DNA of 64,000 nt, taken from the NCBI RefSeq assembly GCF_001401805.1, contig NZ_LKDW01000002.1, positions 62,001-126,000 of the forward strand, read 5' to 3'. Within the stretch, counting starts at the first letter, position 1. Each line of letters opens with the position of its first letter. The notes below the pieces were generated by a model, which saw only the letters and a program-made list of their open reading frames with translations, had not been told where the DNA came from and searched no databases. The DNA is from Pseudoalteromonas sp. P1-25 (GTDB lineage Bacteria > Pseudomonadota > Gammaproteobacteria > Enterobacterales > Alteromonadaceae). Shown piece by piece: positions 1-8,969 of this stretch. The translations under genes were made by a program, and so were the position numbers.

Positions 1-1256
1 TTTATATCAATGCCCGCCACTACATTAGGGTGAGTCGCATTTATTGTTTCGTATGCACCTGTACCTATACGCCCCATACCGAATATAACGATTTTAGTGT
101 CGTTTAAATTAACGGGTAGCTCTTCAGCTAAGCGAGTTTTGCTTTCAAACTTTAATAGCCAGCGCTCAATTTTAACGTATAACTCGTTTGAGCGTTTATT
201 AAGTGGCGATGCAATAACAAACGTAATAGACACCGCAATAGCCATTACGGCCAGCCACTCTGAGGTGATCATACCCGTAGAAGCTGCCACAGCACACACA
301 ATAAGGCCAAACTCACTAAAATTGGCAAGGCTAAACGCAGTGAGTAACGAGGTGCGCGCTCTGAGCTTAAAGGTATTCGTAAACACATAATAAAGTAAGG
401 TTTTAACTGGCAGCACAAGTATAAGGATTAACGCGACAATTAATGAATTAGCTGTAAGCTCTGCGTTCAAACCAATACTTAAGAAAAAACCGACGAGCAA
501 AATATCTTTTAAATTAAGTAGTGATTTAGAAAGCTCTCCCGCCTTTTTATGTGGTGCAAACATCATCCCCATAATAAGTGCGCCTAAATCACCTTTTAAA
601 CCTGCAAAATCAAATGCGTTATAACCGGCTACCAATGCAAAGAAAAAGCCAAATAAGGGTAATAGCTCTCCATGTTTAGAGCGGTTAAGCACGGCATACA
701 TAAGCGGGCGTATTAAAGGAAGTGAGATAATTATAACAAGTGCCCACATATTAGGTACTTTGCCGGTGCTAATGGCTAAAAATATAACCGCAAAAATATC
801 CTGCATAACTAAGATGCCAATGGCTATTTTTCCGTGCAGGCTTGCCATTTCGCCTCGCTCTTCAAGTACTTTTACGGCAAATACAGTGCTCGAGAAACTT
901 AGTGCAAAACCAACTAATAACGCACTTTGCCAGCTTAAATCAACAAACATAGGCACAGCAAAAATACCGAGGAGTAACATAAAACCACTAAATAAAGCAC
1001 TGCTAAAAATAATGTGCAGGGTTGCAGGTGCCCAAACTTGGGGCTTTATTAAGCTGTTTACTTTAAGTTTTAAACCAATACTAAATAAAAGAAGTGTTAC
1101 GCCCAAGGCGGCAATGGTATCGAGTAGCTCGGTGCTTTTATAGCCAGATAAATTTAATGCAAAACCAGCAAGTAAAAAGCCAATAAGAGGGGGAAGTTTT
1201 AATTGATAAACACCAAATCCACACACAAATGCGGCGGCAAAATAGATTAGTTCCAT
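1..1256 (-). CDS. Kef-type cation:proton antiporter (CPA2), C-terminus cut by window edge
   Basis: Partial gene; about 418 residues are visible from the start codon at 1256 to the left edge. The first ~380 residues are a run of hydrophobic segments beginning MELIYFAAAFVCGFGVYQL, typical of the Na+/H+-exchanger domain of the CPA2 family (KefB/KefC/YbaL). Near residue 386 a Rossmann-type motif, IVIFGMGRIGTGAYE, opens a TrkA-N nucleotide-binding domain, which runs off the window. The family exchanges K+ or Na+ for protons at the inner membrane, with gating by NAD(H) or glutathione at the TrkA-N domain. Which cation is carried cannot be told. No ancillary KefF/KefG gene is seen on the visible side. 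The plus-strand reading frames inside this gene are shadows. Confidence 0.9.
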   Translation of the reverse strand, partial: MELIYFAAAFVCGFGVYQLKLPPLIGFLLAGFALNLSGYKSTELLDTIAALGVTLLLFSIGLKLKVNSLIKPQVWAPATLHIIFSSALFSGFMLLLGIFAVPMFVDLSWQSALLVGFALSFSSTVFAVKVLEERGEMASLHGKIAIGILVMQDIFAVIFLAISTGKVPNMWALVIIISLPLIRPLMYAVLNRSKHGELLPLFGFFFALVAGYNAFDFAGLKGDLGALIMGMMFAPHKKAGELSKSLLNLKDILLVGFFLSIGLNAELTANSLIVALILILVLPVKTLLYYVFTNTFKLRARTSLLTAFSLANFSEFGLIVCAVAASTGMITSEWLAVMAIAVSITFVIASPLNKRSNELYVKIERWLLKFESKTRLAEELPVNLNDTKIVIFGMGRIGTGAYETINATHPNVVAGIDI

Positions 1257-1522
1257 AATTCTTAATATCACTTCATTTGGGATTGCAGTGTAGCGAAAAT
1301 TTTATACCATTGAAAATAAAAATAGCCCTAAAATTGAGCGCCTTTAATCAATTACTTGTCTAGCCATGTATAAAAAATGCACATTAAGCGTGTATTTAAT
1401 AGTAAATAGCATGTAAATAACATTTTTTCACTGACATTGGCTTTTAAATATGGTTAAGATGCCTTAACGAAGGAGTTTAAGCTTGAGCAACAAACTGAGC
1501 CGCTCAGCTTAAGGAGATAGAT

Positions 1523-2266
1523 ATGTTTAAAAAGATTTTAGCGTCGGTTGGTATTGGCGCTGCAAAAGTAGATACAATTTTAGAAACTGAGCATCTTCAG
1601 CCGGGGCAACTTTTTAACGCTAATATCGTTATAACTGCAGGCGATGTGGCTCAAGAAATCGCGGGTCTTGATTTGTTTTTAATGACACGCGTTAAAGTTG
1701 ATGGCGAAGATGGTGAATACTTTACTAACCACGTGATTGATCAGTGGCGTATAACCGACATAGGCACTGTTGAGCCAGGCGAAGTTAAAAGTATTCCATT
1801 TGAAGCGCGCCTTCATCCAGAAACGCCAATTACCGAAATTAATGCCGGCTACAACCAATCACATGTATGGATTGAAACGGGCCTTGATATTGATTTAGCA
1901 CTAGATCCAACAGATAAAGACCATTTGCATATTTACCCTAACGAAGCCGTTAAAACCTGTATGCAAGCAATGGATAAATTAGGGTTTAGTTTATTAAAAG
2001 CTGATGTTGAAAAAGGCCATTTACGCGCGCCTACTTTTCAGTCGGTATCGGGGTGTTATCAAGAGTTAGAGTATAAGCCCAATAGCCGCAGCTTATTTGG
2101 TATTCAAGAAATTGAATTATCGTTTGTACCAGAAGCACACAAAACACATGTTTTAATTGAGCTGGATAGAGCATTTAGAGGCGATGGTTATGTTGATTTA
2201 ACCATAGAGCACGACCATGTTAATTTATCGCAGTTGTGTGACCAATTAGAGCGTTTGTTTGCCTAA
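1523..2266 (+). CDS. Spo0M-like (sporulation-control family) arrestin-fold protein
   Basis: A 247-residue cytoplasmic protein with no signal peptide. The start MFKKILASVGIGAAKVDT, followed by the pairing of a 'PG' loop with a beta-rich domain, is typical of the Spo0M family, named from Bacillus, whose fold resembles arrestins. The C-terminal half (from about residue 130) is also beta-rich. Bacteria of this type do not sporulate, so the name describes homology only; roles in cell shape or stress have been suggested for other members. A strong ribosome site (AAGGAG, 1511-1516) precedes the ATG. The gene stands alone, closed by the terminator at 2289-2310. Confidence 0.85.
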   Translation: MFKKILASVGIGAAKVDTILETEHLQPGQLFNANIVITAGDVAQEIAGLDLFLMTRVKVDGEDGEYFTNHVIDQWRITDIGTVEPGEVKSIPFEARLHPETPITEINAGYNQSHVWIETGLDIDLALDPTDKDHLHIYPNEAVKTCMQAMDKLGFSLLKADVEKGHLRAPTFQSVSGCYQELEYKPNSRSLFGIQEIELSFVPEAHKTHVLIELDRAFRGDGYVDLTIEHDHVNLSQLCDQLERLFA

Positions 2267-2288
2267 GTGATGCCGTAGTTTAATTAAA

Positions 2289-2310
2289 CCCAGCTCAGGC
2301 TGGGTTTTTT
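2289..2310 (+). terminator. Rho-independent terminator after the Spo0M-like gene
   Basis: Stem CCCAGC / GCTGGG with loop TCAG, followed by six T. Confidence 0.85.
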
Positions 2311-2325
2311 ATTTTAGGATTTTAT

Positions 2326-2775
2326 ATGTCGTTTAAATGTGCGCATTTTGATGCGCTTGATTCGCGTACTTTATTTACGATAATGCGCGGTCGCGTTGAT
2401 GTATTTGTAGTAGAGCAAACATGTCCTTACCCTGAGCTTGATGACGTAGACATTAACCTTAGTACTCAGCATTTATATGCAATTGCAGATAATAGTTTAT
2501 TAGCTTATGCCCGGTGCTATGAAAAAAACGAGCAGTACAGTGCAATAGGCCGTGTACTGGTAAGTAAAAGTGAGCGAGGTAAAGGGCGGGCTACTGAGCT
2601 TGTAAATGCGGCCATAGCATGTTGTAAAAAGCAGTGGCCACAGCGTCCTATTTATATAGGTGCACAAACCTATTTATTAGCATTTTATCGCTCTTTTGGG
2701 TTTGCAGAAGTTGGGGAGCAATACCTAGAAGATGGCATCCCTCATCAAGATATGGTGTTAAATACACTAAGCTAA
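2326..2775 (+). CDS. elaA: GNAT N-acetyltransferase, ElaA-like
   Basis: 149 residues, one GNAT domain. It follows E. coli ElaA along its length: an N-terminal VFVVEQTCPYPELDDVD block, the acetyl-CoA-binding strand IGRVLVSKSERGKGRATEL with the R-G-K-G-R phosphate loop, and the C-terminal EDGIPHQDM block. GNAT enzymes transfer acetyl from acetyl-CoA to an amine; the substrate of ElaA is not established. The gene sits 15 bp past the terminator of the previous gene and probably has its own promoter. No strong ribosome site is visible before the ATG. Confidence 0.88.
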   Translation: MSFKCAHFDALDSRTLFTIMRGRVDVFVVEQTCPYPELDDVDINLSTQHLYAIADNSLLAYARCYEKNEQYSAIGRVLVSKSERGKGRATELVNAAIACCKKQWPQRPIYIGAQTYLLAFYRSFGFAEVGEQYLEDGIPHQDMVLNTLS

Positions 2776-2802
2776 TTTATTACGAGTAAATTTAAGCTAT
2801 TA

Positions 2803-2828
2803 AAAAGCCCACTTAACGCGTGGGCTTT
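2803..2828. terminator. Bidirectional terminator between elaA and the SNF transporter
   Basis: Stem GCCCAC / GTGGGC extended by A/T pairs (AAA...TTT) on both sides, so it can serve both converging genes. Confidence 0.75.
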
Positions 2829-2876
2829 ACTTAATTTAGAACTTAACCTGAACTCGGGTTAGTTAAAAATAACGTT

Positions 2877-4229
2877 TTAACTTAACACCGAATGTAAAAA
2901 CACAGCACCAATAGCTATAGGGCACACAAACTTTGTGTATACAGGCCATATTTTCCAAAAGAGCGTGTTATGAACCTCAGGGTTACCTTGTTGTATTGCT
3001 TTTAGTAGTGAGCCACGGTACCAAATCCAGCCAACAAAAATACAACACATTAAGCCAAGTAAAGGCTGAGCGACTTTAGTTGTTAAGGTGATCACTAAAC
3101 CAAATAAGCTGCCTAAGTTACATACTATGGTAATGCTCACTGCACTTATTAGCGCACCAATTAACCATGTTGCCTGCAGGCGGCTCATTGCAAAGCGCTC
3201 CACAGTATACGACACCGGCGCCTCTAACATTGAAATAGAAGAGGTAAGTGCGGCTATGCTCATTAGGGCAAAAAATGCAAAACCAATAAATAAACCTACT
3301 GAGCCCATACCATCAAATAAAGCTGGCAATACCTGAAATACTAATGTGTCTTCAGAAAGAAGTGTGCCAGTAGATGAAAAAATTTCTACGCCTTGTGCTT
3401 GTGCTACATACATGGCGGGTATAATTAAAAGGCCCGCTACAAACGCGATAAACACATCTATTAACGTTACATAAGCGCCCAGTGTAACAAGGTTTTCTTT
3501 TTGACTAATGTACGAGCCATAAATAATCATCACGCTGGTGCCTAGCGACAATGAGAAAAACGCTTGACCGAGTGCACTTACGAGTAAGTTTGCATCAAAT
3601 ATCGATGAGAAATCAGGTACTAAATAGGCTTTTAGCCCTTGCATAGCACCTTCTTGAGTCATAACGTAGGCAATTAGGGCAAATAAAATACCTAAAAGAG
3701 CGGGCATTAGGCGCTTAGACCATTTTTCTATGCCGTTTTCTACGCCACGGCTAATAATCGCCACGGTGAGTATAATAAATGTAACTGTAAATAAGATATT
3801 TCGTGAGAGTGACTGCTCACTTAACCACGTTGAAGCACCGTTTGCGCCAGCCAACGTAGTGATAGGCTCGACTGTAGCGCTGAGCATCCAGCCTGCCACA
3901 ATAGCATAAAAACTTAAAATAAAGCCCGCACATAAAATTCCGCCAAAACCAACAATAAAAGCAAAGCGCTTTTGCCACGTGTGTGATGTTATTTTTGTTA
4001 AAGAGGATACCGCATTAGCTTGTCCGTGTCGGCCAATTATAAGCTCAGCCATAAGTGCGGGGTATGCTAAAAAAAACGCTAGTATCAAATAAGCGACTAA
4101 AAAAGCTGCACCACCATTGCTTGCTGTTTGGGTCGGAAACCCCCAAATATTACCTAAACCTACTGCAGAGCCTGCGGCGGCCATTATAAATCCAAAGCGA
4201 GAGCTAAACTCACCTCTAACTGCGCTCAT
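2877..4229 (-). CDS. Sodium-dependent transporter of the SNF (NSS) family
   Basis: 450 residues with about 11 membrane segments. The first helix carries the NSS signature GSAVGLGNIWGFPT, where the unwound segment binds Na+ and substrate in LeuT-like folds, and helix 2 follows with GGAAFLVAYLILAFFLAYP. The length fits the shorter bacterial members (about 440-460). These carriers import amino acids or related amines with Na+ across the inner membrane; the substrate is not predictable here. The gene stands alone. The ATG at 4229 fixes an N-terminus that aligns well with the family. Confidence 0.9.
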   Translation of the reverse strand: MSAVRGEFSSRFGFIMAAAGSAVGLGNIWGFPTQTASNGGAAFLVAYLILAFFLAYPALMAELIIGRHGQANAVSSLTKITSHTWQKRFAFIVGFGGILCAGFILSFYAIVAGWMLSATVEPITTLAGANGASTWLSEQSLSRNILFTVTFIILTVAIISRGVENGIEKWSKRLMPALLGILFALIAYVMTQEGAMQGLKAYLVPDFSSIFDANLLVSALGQAFFSLSLGTSVMIIYGSYISQKENLVTLGAYVTLIDVFIAFVAGLLIIPAMYVAQAQGVEIFSSTGTLLSEDTLVFQVLPALFDGMGSVGLFIGFAFFALMSIAALTSSISMLEAPVSYTVERFAMSRLQATWLIGALISAVSITIVCNLGSLFGLVITLTTKVAQPLLGLMCCIFVGWIWYRGSLLKAIQQGNPEVHNTLFWKIWPVYTKFVCPIAIGAVFLHSVLS

Positions 4230-4410
4230 ATTGTTATACTTCTCTATTTTTTGACGGCGCTGACAATCTACTGGAATTGCAAATAAATAAAAAGCACTTA
4301 TTTACCCAATTGTGACAATAATTATCGTCTGATGTGTCTGTCGCGCGATGCATTTAATTAATGTTATCAACAGGTTTAGAATAAGGAGTTGATTTTGTGT
4401 AATAAATTTT

Positions 4411-4638
4411 AGGGCCTGTTTACCTTTCGAGGTTAAATTTGCAGCAGTCTGTTTGGTGTTTAGGCAAGGCAGAGCCTATGTAGTGTGGTTGTTCCCCATA
4501 AATAGGCGATAACGACGTATAAATGCCAAACAGGCGCTGCCCTAAGGGTTCTGCCTAGGGGCTATTTACTCTTTGTTACTCGGTTTTTACGTAGCCCACT
4601 AGGTTACAAACCTCGCGCCGCGATTAAACAGCCCCTAG
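4411..4638. repeat. MITE-like non-coding repeat with imperfect inverted ends and nested palindromes
   Basis: The 471-bp gap 4230-4700 has no gene and is half filled by this element. Its ends are imperfect inverted repeats: AGGGCCTGTTTA at the left and, read on the other strand, CTAGGGGCTGTTTA at the right. Inside, 4441-4462 pairs with 4519-4540 (GCAG...CTGTTTGG...TTTA against TAAATGCCAAACAG...CTGC), and GGCAGAGCC near 4467 pairs loosely with GGTTCTGCC near 4547. There is no open reading frame of note. The composition differs from the flanking AT-rich DNA. I infer a dispersed element mobilised in trans or a structured intergenic repeat; only one copy is present in this window, so repetition itself is inferred. 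Confidence 0.6.
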
Positions 4639-4700
4639 ATAGAACAAATTATAACCCTAAAAGGCCAACTAGCCCTAAATACAGTTGTGTAAATATTTTT

Positions 4701-5993
4701 TTACGTATCGTGGTGCTGACCAATTTTAAGGGTAAAACAGGCCCCGTTAAGTCGCGTACTTTTACTAACACTTACACTGCCGTGATGCCAATCTGCCACT
4801 TTAGCAACGATTGCTAAGCCTAAACCATAACTTTTATCAGCACGGTTACGGTGGCTCTCTTCTCTAAAAAATGGGCTAAAAACGTTATTAAAGTTCTCTG
4901 GTGCAATGCCTGGTCCATCATCTTCAACCGTAATATATAAATAATGCTCATCACGTTTTGCACTGACATAAATAGTGTCTTTTGCAAAGTCGCAGGCATT
5001 GCCAATTAAATTACTAATAGCCCGAGCAAGCCAATGTAAGTCAGCAAAAACTATATCGTCACTGCTATTTAATTGTACTTTGAGGTGGCTGGTTTCAATT
5101 TTTGGCGAAAGCTGGGTGAGTAAGTCCTCAAGATAGTGCGATAAATGAGTTTGCGAGTAGGTAAGTTGATTGGCATTTTGCTCAAGTGTTGCAAAGGCTA
5201 AATAGCTTTTAAGCATCGACTCCATATGGTCAAGGTCGTTTTCCATACGCCCAAGGTACTGCTGAATTTTAGGCAAGTCTTCCGTCTCTAAAGCGGCATC
5301 TAAGCCAAAGCGTAAACAAGCGATAGGGGTTCTGATATCGTGCGATAAGCTCGATGCCATTAACTTATTCTCCGCCACGAGCTTTTCTATTTGGCTCGCC
5401 ATGCGGTTAAATGTAAGTTCAACGTCTCTTATATAGGTAAAGTGTGAGACCTTTATTCTCGCTTGCACATCACCTGCGGCAAATTTTTTAGCCGCTTCGT
5501 TTAACACTGTTAAGCGTTTGGCAAGTGGGGCAATAATAAAGCCCATAAAAACGCATAGCCCTGCATAAAACAGCAAAGTAAGTATTATATCGTTGCGTTG
5601 ATCTGCCTCAACCCCTTTATCTAGACGCATAGAAAGATGATAAGGCGACAACACTTCACTGCTGTAGAGCATATAAAAACCTTGTTGGTCTTCTAAAATA
5701 AGCCCGCTTTGGGCATGCATCTGTAGTATTAAGGGCGGGGTTAATGCAAGAGATTCATTACTTTTATAATCGAGTTTTACATTAAAGTCGCTTGCCAGTT
5801 GCTTTACATAAGCTGCGCGTTCAGAGGTAGCTACATTAGCTAAATGCTTACTAAAGCCGTTGATCATTTGGCTTTGTACGCTAAATTCATCATGGGGTGT
5901 TTGTGTTTGTTGGCTAAATGCATCAATTAGCCAGCCCAATACAACAATAGATAGTAGCGCACTACCGAGTAGTGAAATGTAAAATTTTTTCAT
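4701..5993 (-). CDS. Sensor histidine kinase of the OmpV/DUF3019 operon
   Basis: 430 residues. An N-terminal membrane helix (about 5-26), a periplasmic sensor of ~105 residues, a second membrane helix (about 136-157), a HAMP linker (about 158-205), a HisKA domain with the phospho-acceptor His218 in SLSHDIRTPI, and a C-terminal ATPase with N box (NLIGNACDFA), G1 box (EDDGPGIAP) and G2 box (SYGLGLAIV). All catalytic motifs are intact. Layout and length are those of the RstB/EnvZ-like kinases. It follows the response-regulator gene by 14 bp and is last in the four-gene operon, so the two should form one phosphorelay. The signal is unknown; an envelope signal is likely because of the OmpV-like and DUF3019 genes ahead. 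Confidence 0.92.
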   Translation of the reverse strand: MKKFYISLLGSALLSIVVLGWLIDAFSQQTQTPHDEFSVQSQMINGFSKHLANVATSERAAYVKQLASDFNVKLDYKSNESLALTPPLILQMHAQSGLILEDQQGFYMLYSSEVLSPYHLSMRLDKGVEADQRNDIILTLLFYAGLCVFMGFIIAPLAKRLTVLNEAAKKFAAGDVQARIKVSHFTYIRDVELTFNRMASQIEKLVAENKLMASSLSHDIRTPIACLRFGLDAALETEDLPKIQQYLGRMENDLDHMESMLKSYLAFATLEQNANQLTYSQTHLSHYLEDLLTQLSPKIETSHLKVQLNSSDDIVFADLHWLARAISNLIGNACDFAKDTIYVSAKRDEHYLYITVEDDGPGIAPENFNNVFSPFFREESHRNRADKSYGLGLAIVAKVADWHHGSVSVSKSTRLNGACFTLKIGQHHDT

Positions 5994-6007
5994 TTAAAGC
6001 GCCACGG

Positions 6008-6715
6008 TCACTCTTCCCACGCAGTGGCAACAAGTAAATAACCACGCCCCCAAATTGTTTTTATTTTTTCTGGGTTTTGAGGGTCATCATGAAACTTTTT
6101 GCGAAGCGCGGAGATTAATACATCCACACTTCTATCAAGTCCATCATACTCACGGCCTTTCGTTGCTTTAAACACTGCATCCCTTGAAACCACTTGGCCT
6201 GCATTATTTGCTAAATAGTGTAGTAACAGGTACTCAGCACTGGAAATAGTAATATCTTGCTTGTTAAATGTTACACTGCGAGATTGAGTATCGATACTGA
6301 GTTCGCCGACTTTTATCACACTGTCATTGGGCACTTTAGTTGGTTCACTGCTCAGGCGCAGCGCTGCTTTAATACGGGCTAATAATGCGCGAGGGCGCAC
6401 CGGTTTCATGATGTAATCACTTGCCCCTACTTCTAAGCCAATAACTTCATCCATTTCATCATCGCGGGCGGTCAACATAATAATGGGGGCAGTGTAAAAA
6501 CTACGTAGCTCTCTGCACACACTTATACCGTCTTGGCCTGGCAGCATAATGTCGAGTAGCACAATGTTAGGGTTTAAGTTTTTTACCTGGCTTATAACTT
6601 CATCACCGCGGTGGCAAACATGGGTCGTATAGCCTTGTTCGGTTAAGTACTCTGCCACCCACTGAGCTAGAGAGGTGTCATCTTCGACTAATAAAATAGT
6701 GCCGTAATTATCCAT
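6008..6715 (-). CDS. OmpR/RstA-family response regulator
   Basis: 235 residues. Receiver domain 1-120 with acidic pocket Glu11-Asp12-Asp13, phospho-acceptor Asp55 (VLLDIMLPG) and Lys104 (DYIMKP). A winged-helix DNA-binding domain follows (about 135-230) with the REYDGLDRSVDVLISALRKK recognition region, close to that of E. coli RstA. It lies 17 bp after the DUF3019 gene and 14 bp before the kinase gene. The regulator probably controls its own operon and genes for envelope change. The layout recalls, from memory, the ompV-vprAB (carSR) locus of Vibrio cholerae. Confidence 0.93.
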   Translation of the reverse strand: MDNYGTILLVEDDTSLAQWVAEYLTEQGYTTHVCHRGDEVISQVKNLNPNIVLLDIMLPGQDGISVCRELRSFYTAPIIMLTARDDEMDEVIGLEVGASDYIMKPVRPRALLARIKAALRLSSEPTKVPNDSVIKVGELSIDTQSRSVTFNKQDITISSAEYLLLHYLANNAGQVVSRDAVFKATKGREYDGLDRSVDVLISALRKKFHDDPQNPEKIKTIWGRGYLLVATAWEE

Positions 6716-6732
6716 AAAGCTTCCTTAGTAGA

Positions 6733-7116
6733 TTAGAATAGGCGCCAACGGCGTTTTTTTTGTCTATTTTGATAAACCCACTGAAGTTTAACTTCAGTGG
6801 TGGCAATAATTTGGGCTGTATTACTATCAAACAGTTCAAAAGAAATACTTTGCTGGGAGTCAAATGTATATTCAAATACGCCTTGTTGTTGTTTTAACCA
6901 ACATTGCATAATATATTTTGATGTTGCGTCTCGTAAGCAGTAGTTTCCAATAGTCGGCTGTTGCCAACTAAGTGTAATATCAGCATAGCAATTGCGGCCC
7001 TCACGCAGTGCTACACAGGTGTCTGGAAGCGCGGTTAAAGGGGCTGTTTTATCTGTCGTTTTTGCAGATGAAATAGCAGGGAAGATCAATAATAAACAGA
7101 TCCATTTAAAATACAT
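6733..7116 (-). CDS. DUF3019 secreted protein
   Basis: 127 residues with a cleavable signal peptide (about 1-18, ending AISSA). The mature part has four cysteines (CVALREGRNCY early, then NYCLRD and QCWLKQ) that could form two disulfides in the periplasm, and a basic tail NRQKKRRWRLF. This pattern is the DUF3019 family, found in Alteromonadales beside two-component genes. Its function is not known. The start overlaps the end of the MipA/OmpV gene by 11 bp, implying coupled translation. A periplasmic accessory or inhibitor of the neighbouring kinase is possible but unproven. Confidence 0.8.
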   Translation of the reverse strand: MYFKWICLLLIFPAISSAKTTDKTAPLTALPDTCVALREGRNCYADITLSWQQPTIGNYCLRDATSKYIMQCWLKQQQGVFEYTFDSQQSISFELFDSNTAQIIATTEVKLQWVYQNRQKKRRWRLF

Positions 7117-7963
7117 AACGCAGGCCTACCTTGGCTTTATGCTGATACCCTTGTGAAATAATAGGGCTATCGTCTATTTCTTTTGAAAACCACGTTGTTA
7201 ACCAGCCAGACAAAAATACCCAATCTTGAGATATAGGGTACTCAGCATGAAATTCAAACATAATGCTGGTGCTGCCATTCGGGGTGTAAATAGGGCGATT
7301 AGCGGTGGTTTCGTCGGCGTCTATACCAAAATAATAGTTTGTAAAACTGCCCGAGTAAGCGCTTATACCCACCCCTGATCTAAACTCCCAATTACGCCAT
7401 GGCAAAATGTGGCTAAAAAAGGTGTTTAATACCCAACCGTTATGTGTACCTGTAATGTCATGTAAAAACTCAAACGAAATTTGCGAGTTTTCAAAGCGGC
7501 GCGTTAATCTAAGTCCGGCATCAAAATCGTAATTACGCGATTTTATACCCGCAAGCTCTTCTATGACACCGTGGTTGTAAAAACCTAAGCCTTTTTCGTC
7601 AAATCCGGCTTGTGTATTAGTGCCCAATATATCTAGGCCCCAATCAAATTTATCTATAAGGCTGTAACCGACGACTAAACCGCCGCTTAACTGGTTATGA
7701 TCAAAGTCGAGGTAAAAGTTTTCGTAGGAAATAGCCAGGCTTAAATCGAGTTCAATACCATCGTCGTATGAGTCAAGGCCAATTAGGTAAGAGTCTTCTA
7801 CATAATAACCAGCCCCAGCGCTCCAATCCCACGCAAAACCTTGGGTAGGCTCTAGCGTGTTATCAGCATAGTATCGATTGCTTGCCTGGCTTTGAAAGCT
7901 CAAAAAACTGGCGCAAAGCAATACGCTATTAATTAAAGTATGCTGTAAGAAAGCGATTTTCAT
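7106..7963 (-). CDS. MipA/OmpV family outer-membrane beta-barrel protein
   Basis: 285 residues. A signal peptide (about 1-27, ending SQA) is followed by alternating beta-strands rich in Tyr/Trp/Phe, and the protein ends in KVGLRYVF, the C-terminal aromatic signal for assembly by the BAM machine. Motifs such as GAGYYVEDSYLIG and GLRLTRRF fit the MipA/OmpV family. MipA of E. coli scaffolds murein enzymes; OmpV proteins are outer-membrane porin-like proteins. First gene of the operon OmpV-DUF3019-regulator-kinase; the promoter must lie in 7964-8050. Confidence 0.88.
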   Translation of the reverse strand: MKIAFLQHTLINSVLLCASFLSFQSQASNRYYADNTLEPTQGFAWDWSAGAGYYVEDSYLIGLDSYDDGIELDLSLAISYENFYLDFDHNQLSGGLVVGYSLIDKFDWGLDILGTNTQAGFDEKGLGFYNHGVIEELAGIKSRNYDFDAGLRLTRRFENSQISFEFLHDITGTHNGWVLNTFFSHILPWRNWEFRSGVGISAYSGSFTNYYFGIDADETTANRPIYTPNGSTSIMFEFHAEYPISQDWVFLSGWLTTWFSKEIDDSPIISQGYQHKAKVGLRYVF

Positions 7964-8050
7964 CCCTGGGGACCTAATTATTATGTGTTATTAAACGTAG
8001 TATATTAGTAAGTGAATCCTTGAATCTGTAAAAAAATGTAGTTTTTTACG

Positions 8051-8854
8051 TTATTGCACTTTTATTTTGTCAATTAAAATACTGCTTAAGTAATATTGCA
8101 TCATAGGTGTTAAGGCGCTCACTTCGGTACGCGTACATGGACCTTGTAATTTAGTTAAGCTGCTTAATTTAGTAATGGTTTTAAAAGGCGGTACAGTTAC
8201 TTCTTTACCTGCGCGCGCTATACGGGCTTGCTCGGTATTTTGCTGATGTACAAATGTTGCGACTTCTAACTCATTAGTAATTTTTTGCTCTTGGGCAAAG
8301 CTAAACAATAAAGGCTCACGGTGGAAGCTTGCGCTGTCTATTGATGATTTTGCAAACCATACCACATCGCCTGAAGCACGGTGCGTAATGCGCATACTTA
8401 CTTGCGCGAGTATGGTGGCGCATTGCTGAGTAGGGTATTGCTGCGCTACTTTTGCAAATAAAGGGTAAGGGTTTTCAGGCTGGGTTAACGCATATTTGGT
8501 ATCGTCAGTAAATGCTAGGTCTAACTGATGAATAGCGAGCGTGTAATCACTGCTTTTATTATTAGTCACCTCTAAGCCTTTATCGTTTAAGGCTTGTGTT
8601 ATTTGTTTTAATAGTGTGTCTGTTACGCTTGCTTTATCTGTTGTAATACGCACTGTTTGGCCGCGTGTTACTTTGTGCGCCGGTAACTGTACAGACTTAA
8701 CTTTTGGCGATGCGTGCTCTGTTTTATACTCAAGCTGGTAAGTTTCGCTCTTTAATGTTGGCTTTAACGGTAAAGCCAAAGGCTCGGCCGGCTGTTTGGT
8801 AATTGCACAACCTGCTGATAATAATATAAAAAGTGATACAACTATAAAACGCAT
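8051..8854 (-). CDS. Uncharacterised lipoprotein
   Basis: 267 residues. The N-terminus MRFIVVSLFILLSAGCAIT is a lipoprotein signal with the lipidated Cys at residue 16; the next residue is Ala, not Asp, which fits outer-membrane sorting. The body contains TLLKQITQALNDKGLEV, resembling the 'find-the-short-lived-partner' fold of periplasmic lipoproteins, and two cysteines near residues 149 and 240 that may pair. I do not recognise the family. It lies 87 bp ahead of the OmpV operon on the same strand and could be co-transcribed with it, but a separate promoter is possible. Confidence 0.75.
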   Translation of the reverse strand: MRFIVVSLFILLSAGCAITKQPAEPLALPLKPTLKSETYQLEYKTEHASPKVKSVQLPAHKVTRGQTVRITTDKASVTDTLLKQITQALNDKGLEVTNNKSSDYTLAIHQLDLAFTDDTKYALTQPENPYPLFAKVAQQYPTQQCATILAQVSMRITHRASGDVVWFAKSSIDSASFHREPLLFSFAQEQKITNELEVATFVHQQNTEQARIARAGKEVTVPPFKTITKLSSLTKLQGPCTRTEVSALTPMMQYYLSSILIDKIKVQ

Positions 8855-8969
8855 AACTACTTAACATCCACTTAAAAAGCCAATAATCGCAACATTGTAC
8901 GTTAGTCCCACTAAAACTTCATGATATTATGCTCATAGATGTAGTTAAAAAAGAATAAATTTGTAACGA

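Noticed and set aside
97..1143. Plus-strand open reading frames of 97 and 127 residues at 97-390 and 760-1143
   Set aside because: They lie antisense inside the Kef-type antiporter, whose minus-strand reading is continuous and shows family motifs; the products resemble nothing.
4411..4638. A transposase or IS element in the repeat at 4.4-4.6 kb
   Set aside because: No open reading frame long enough for a transposase; only a non-coding repeat is supported.
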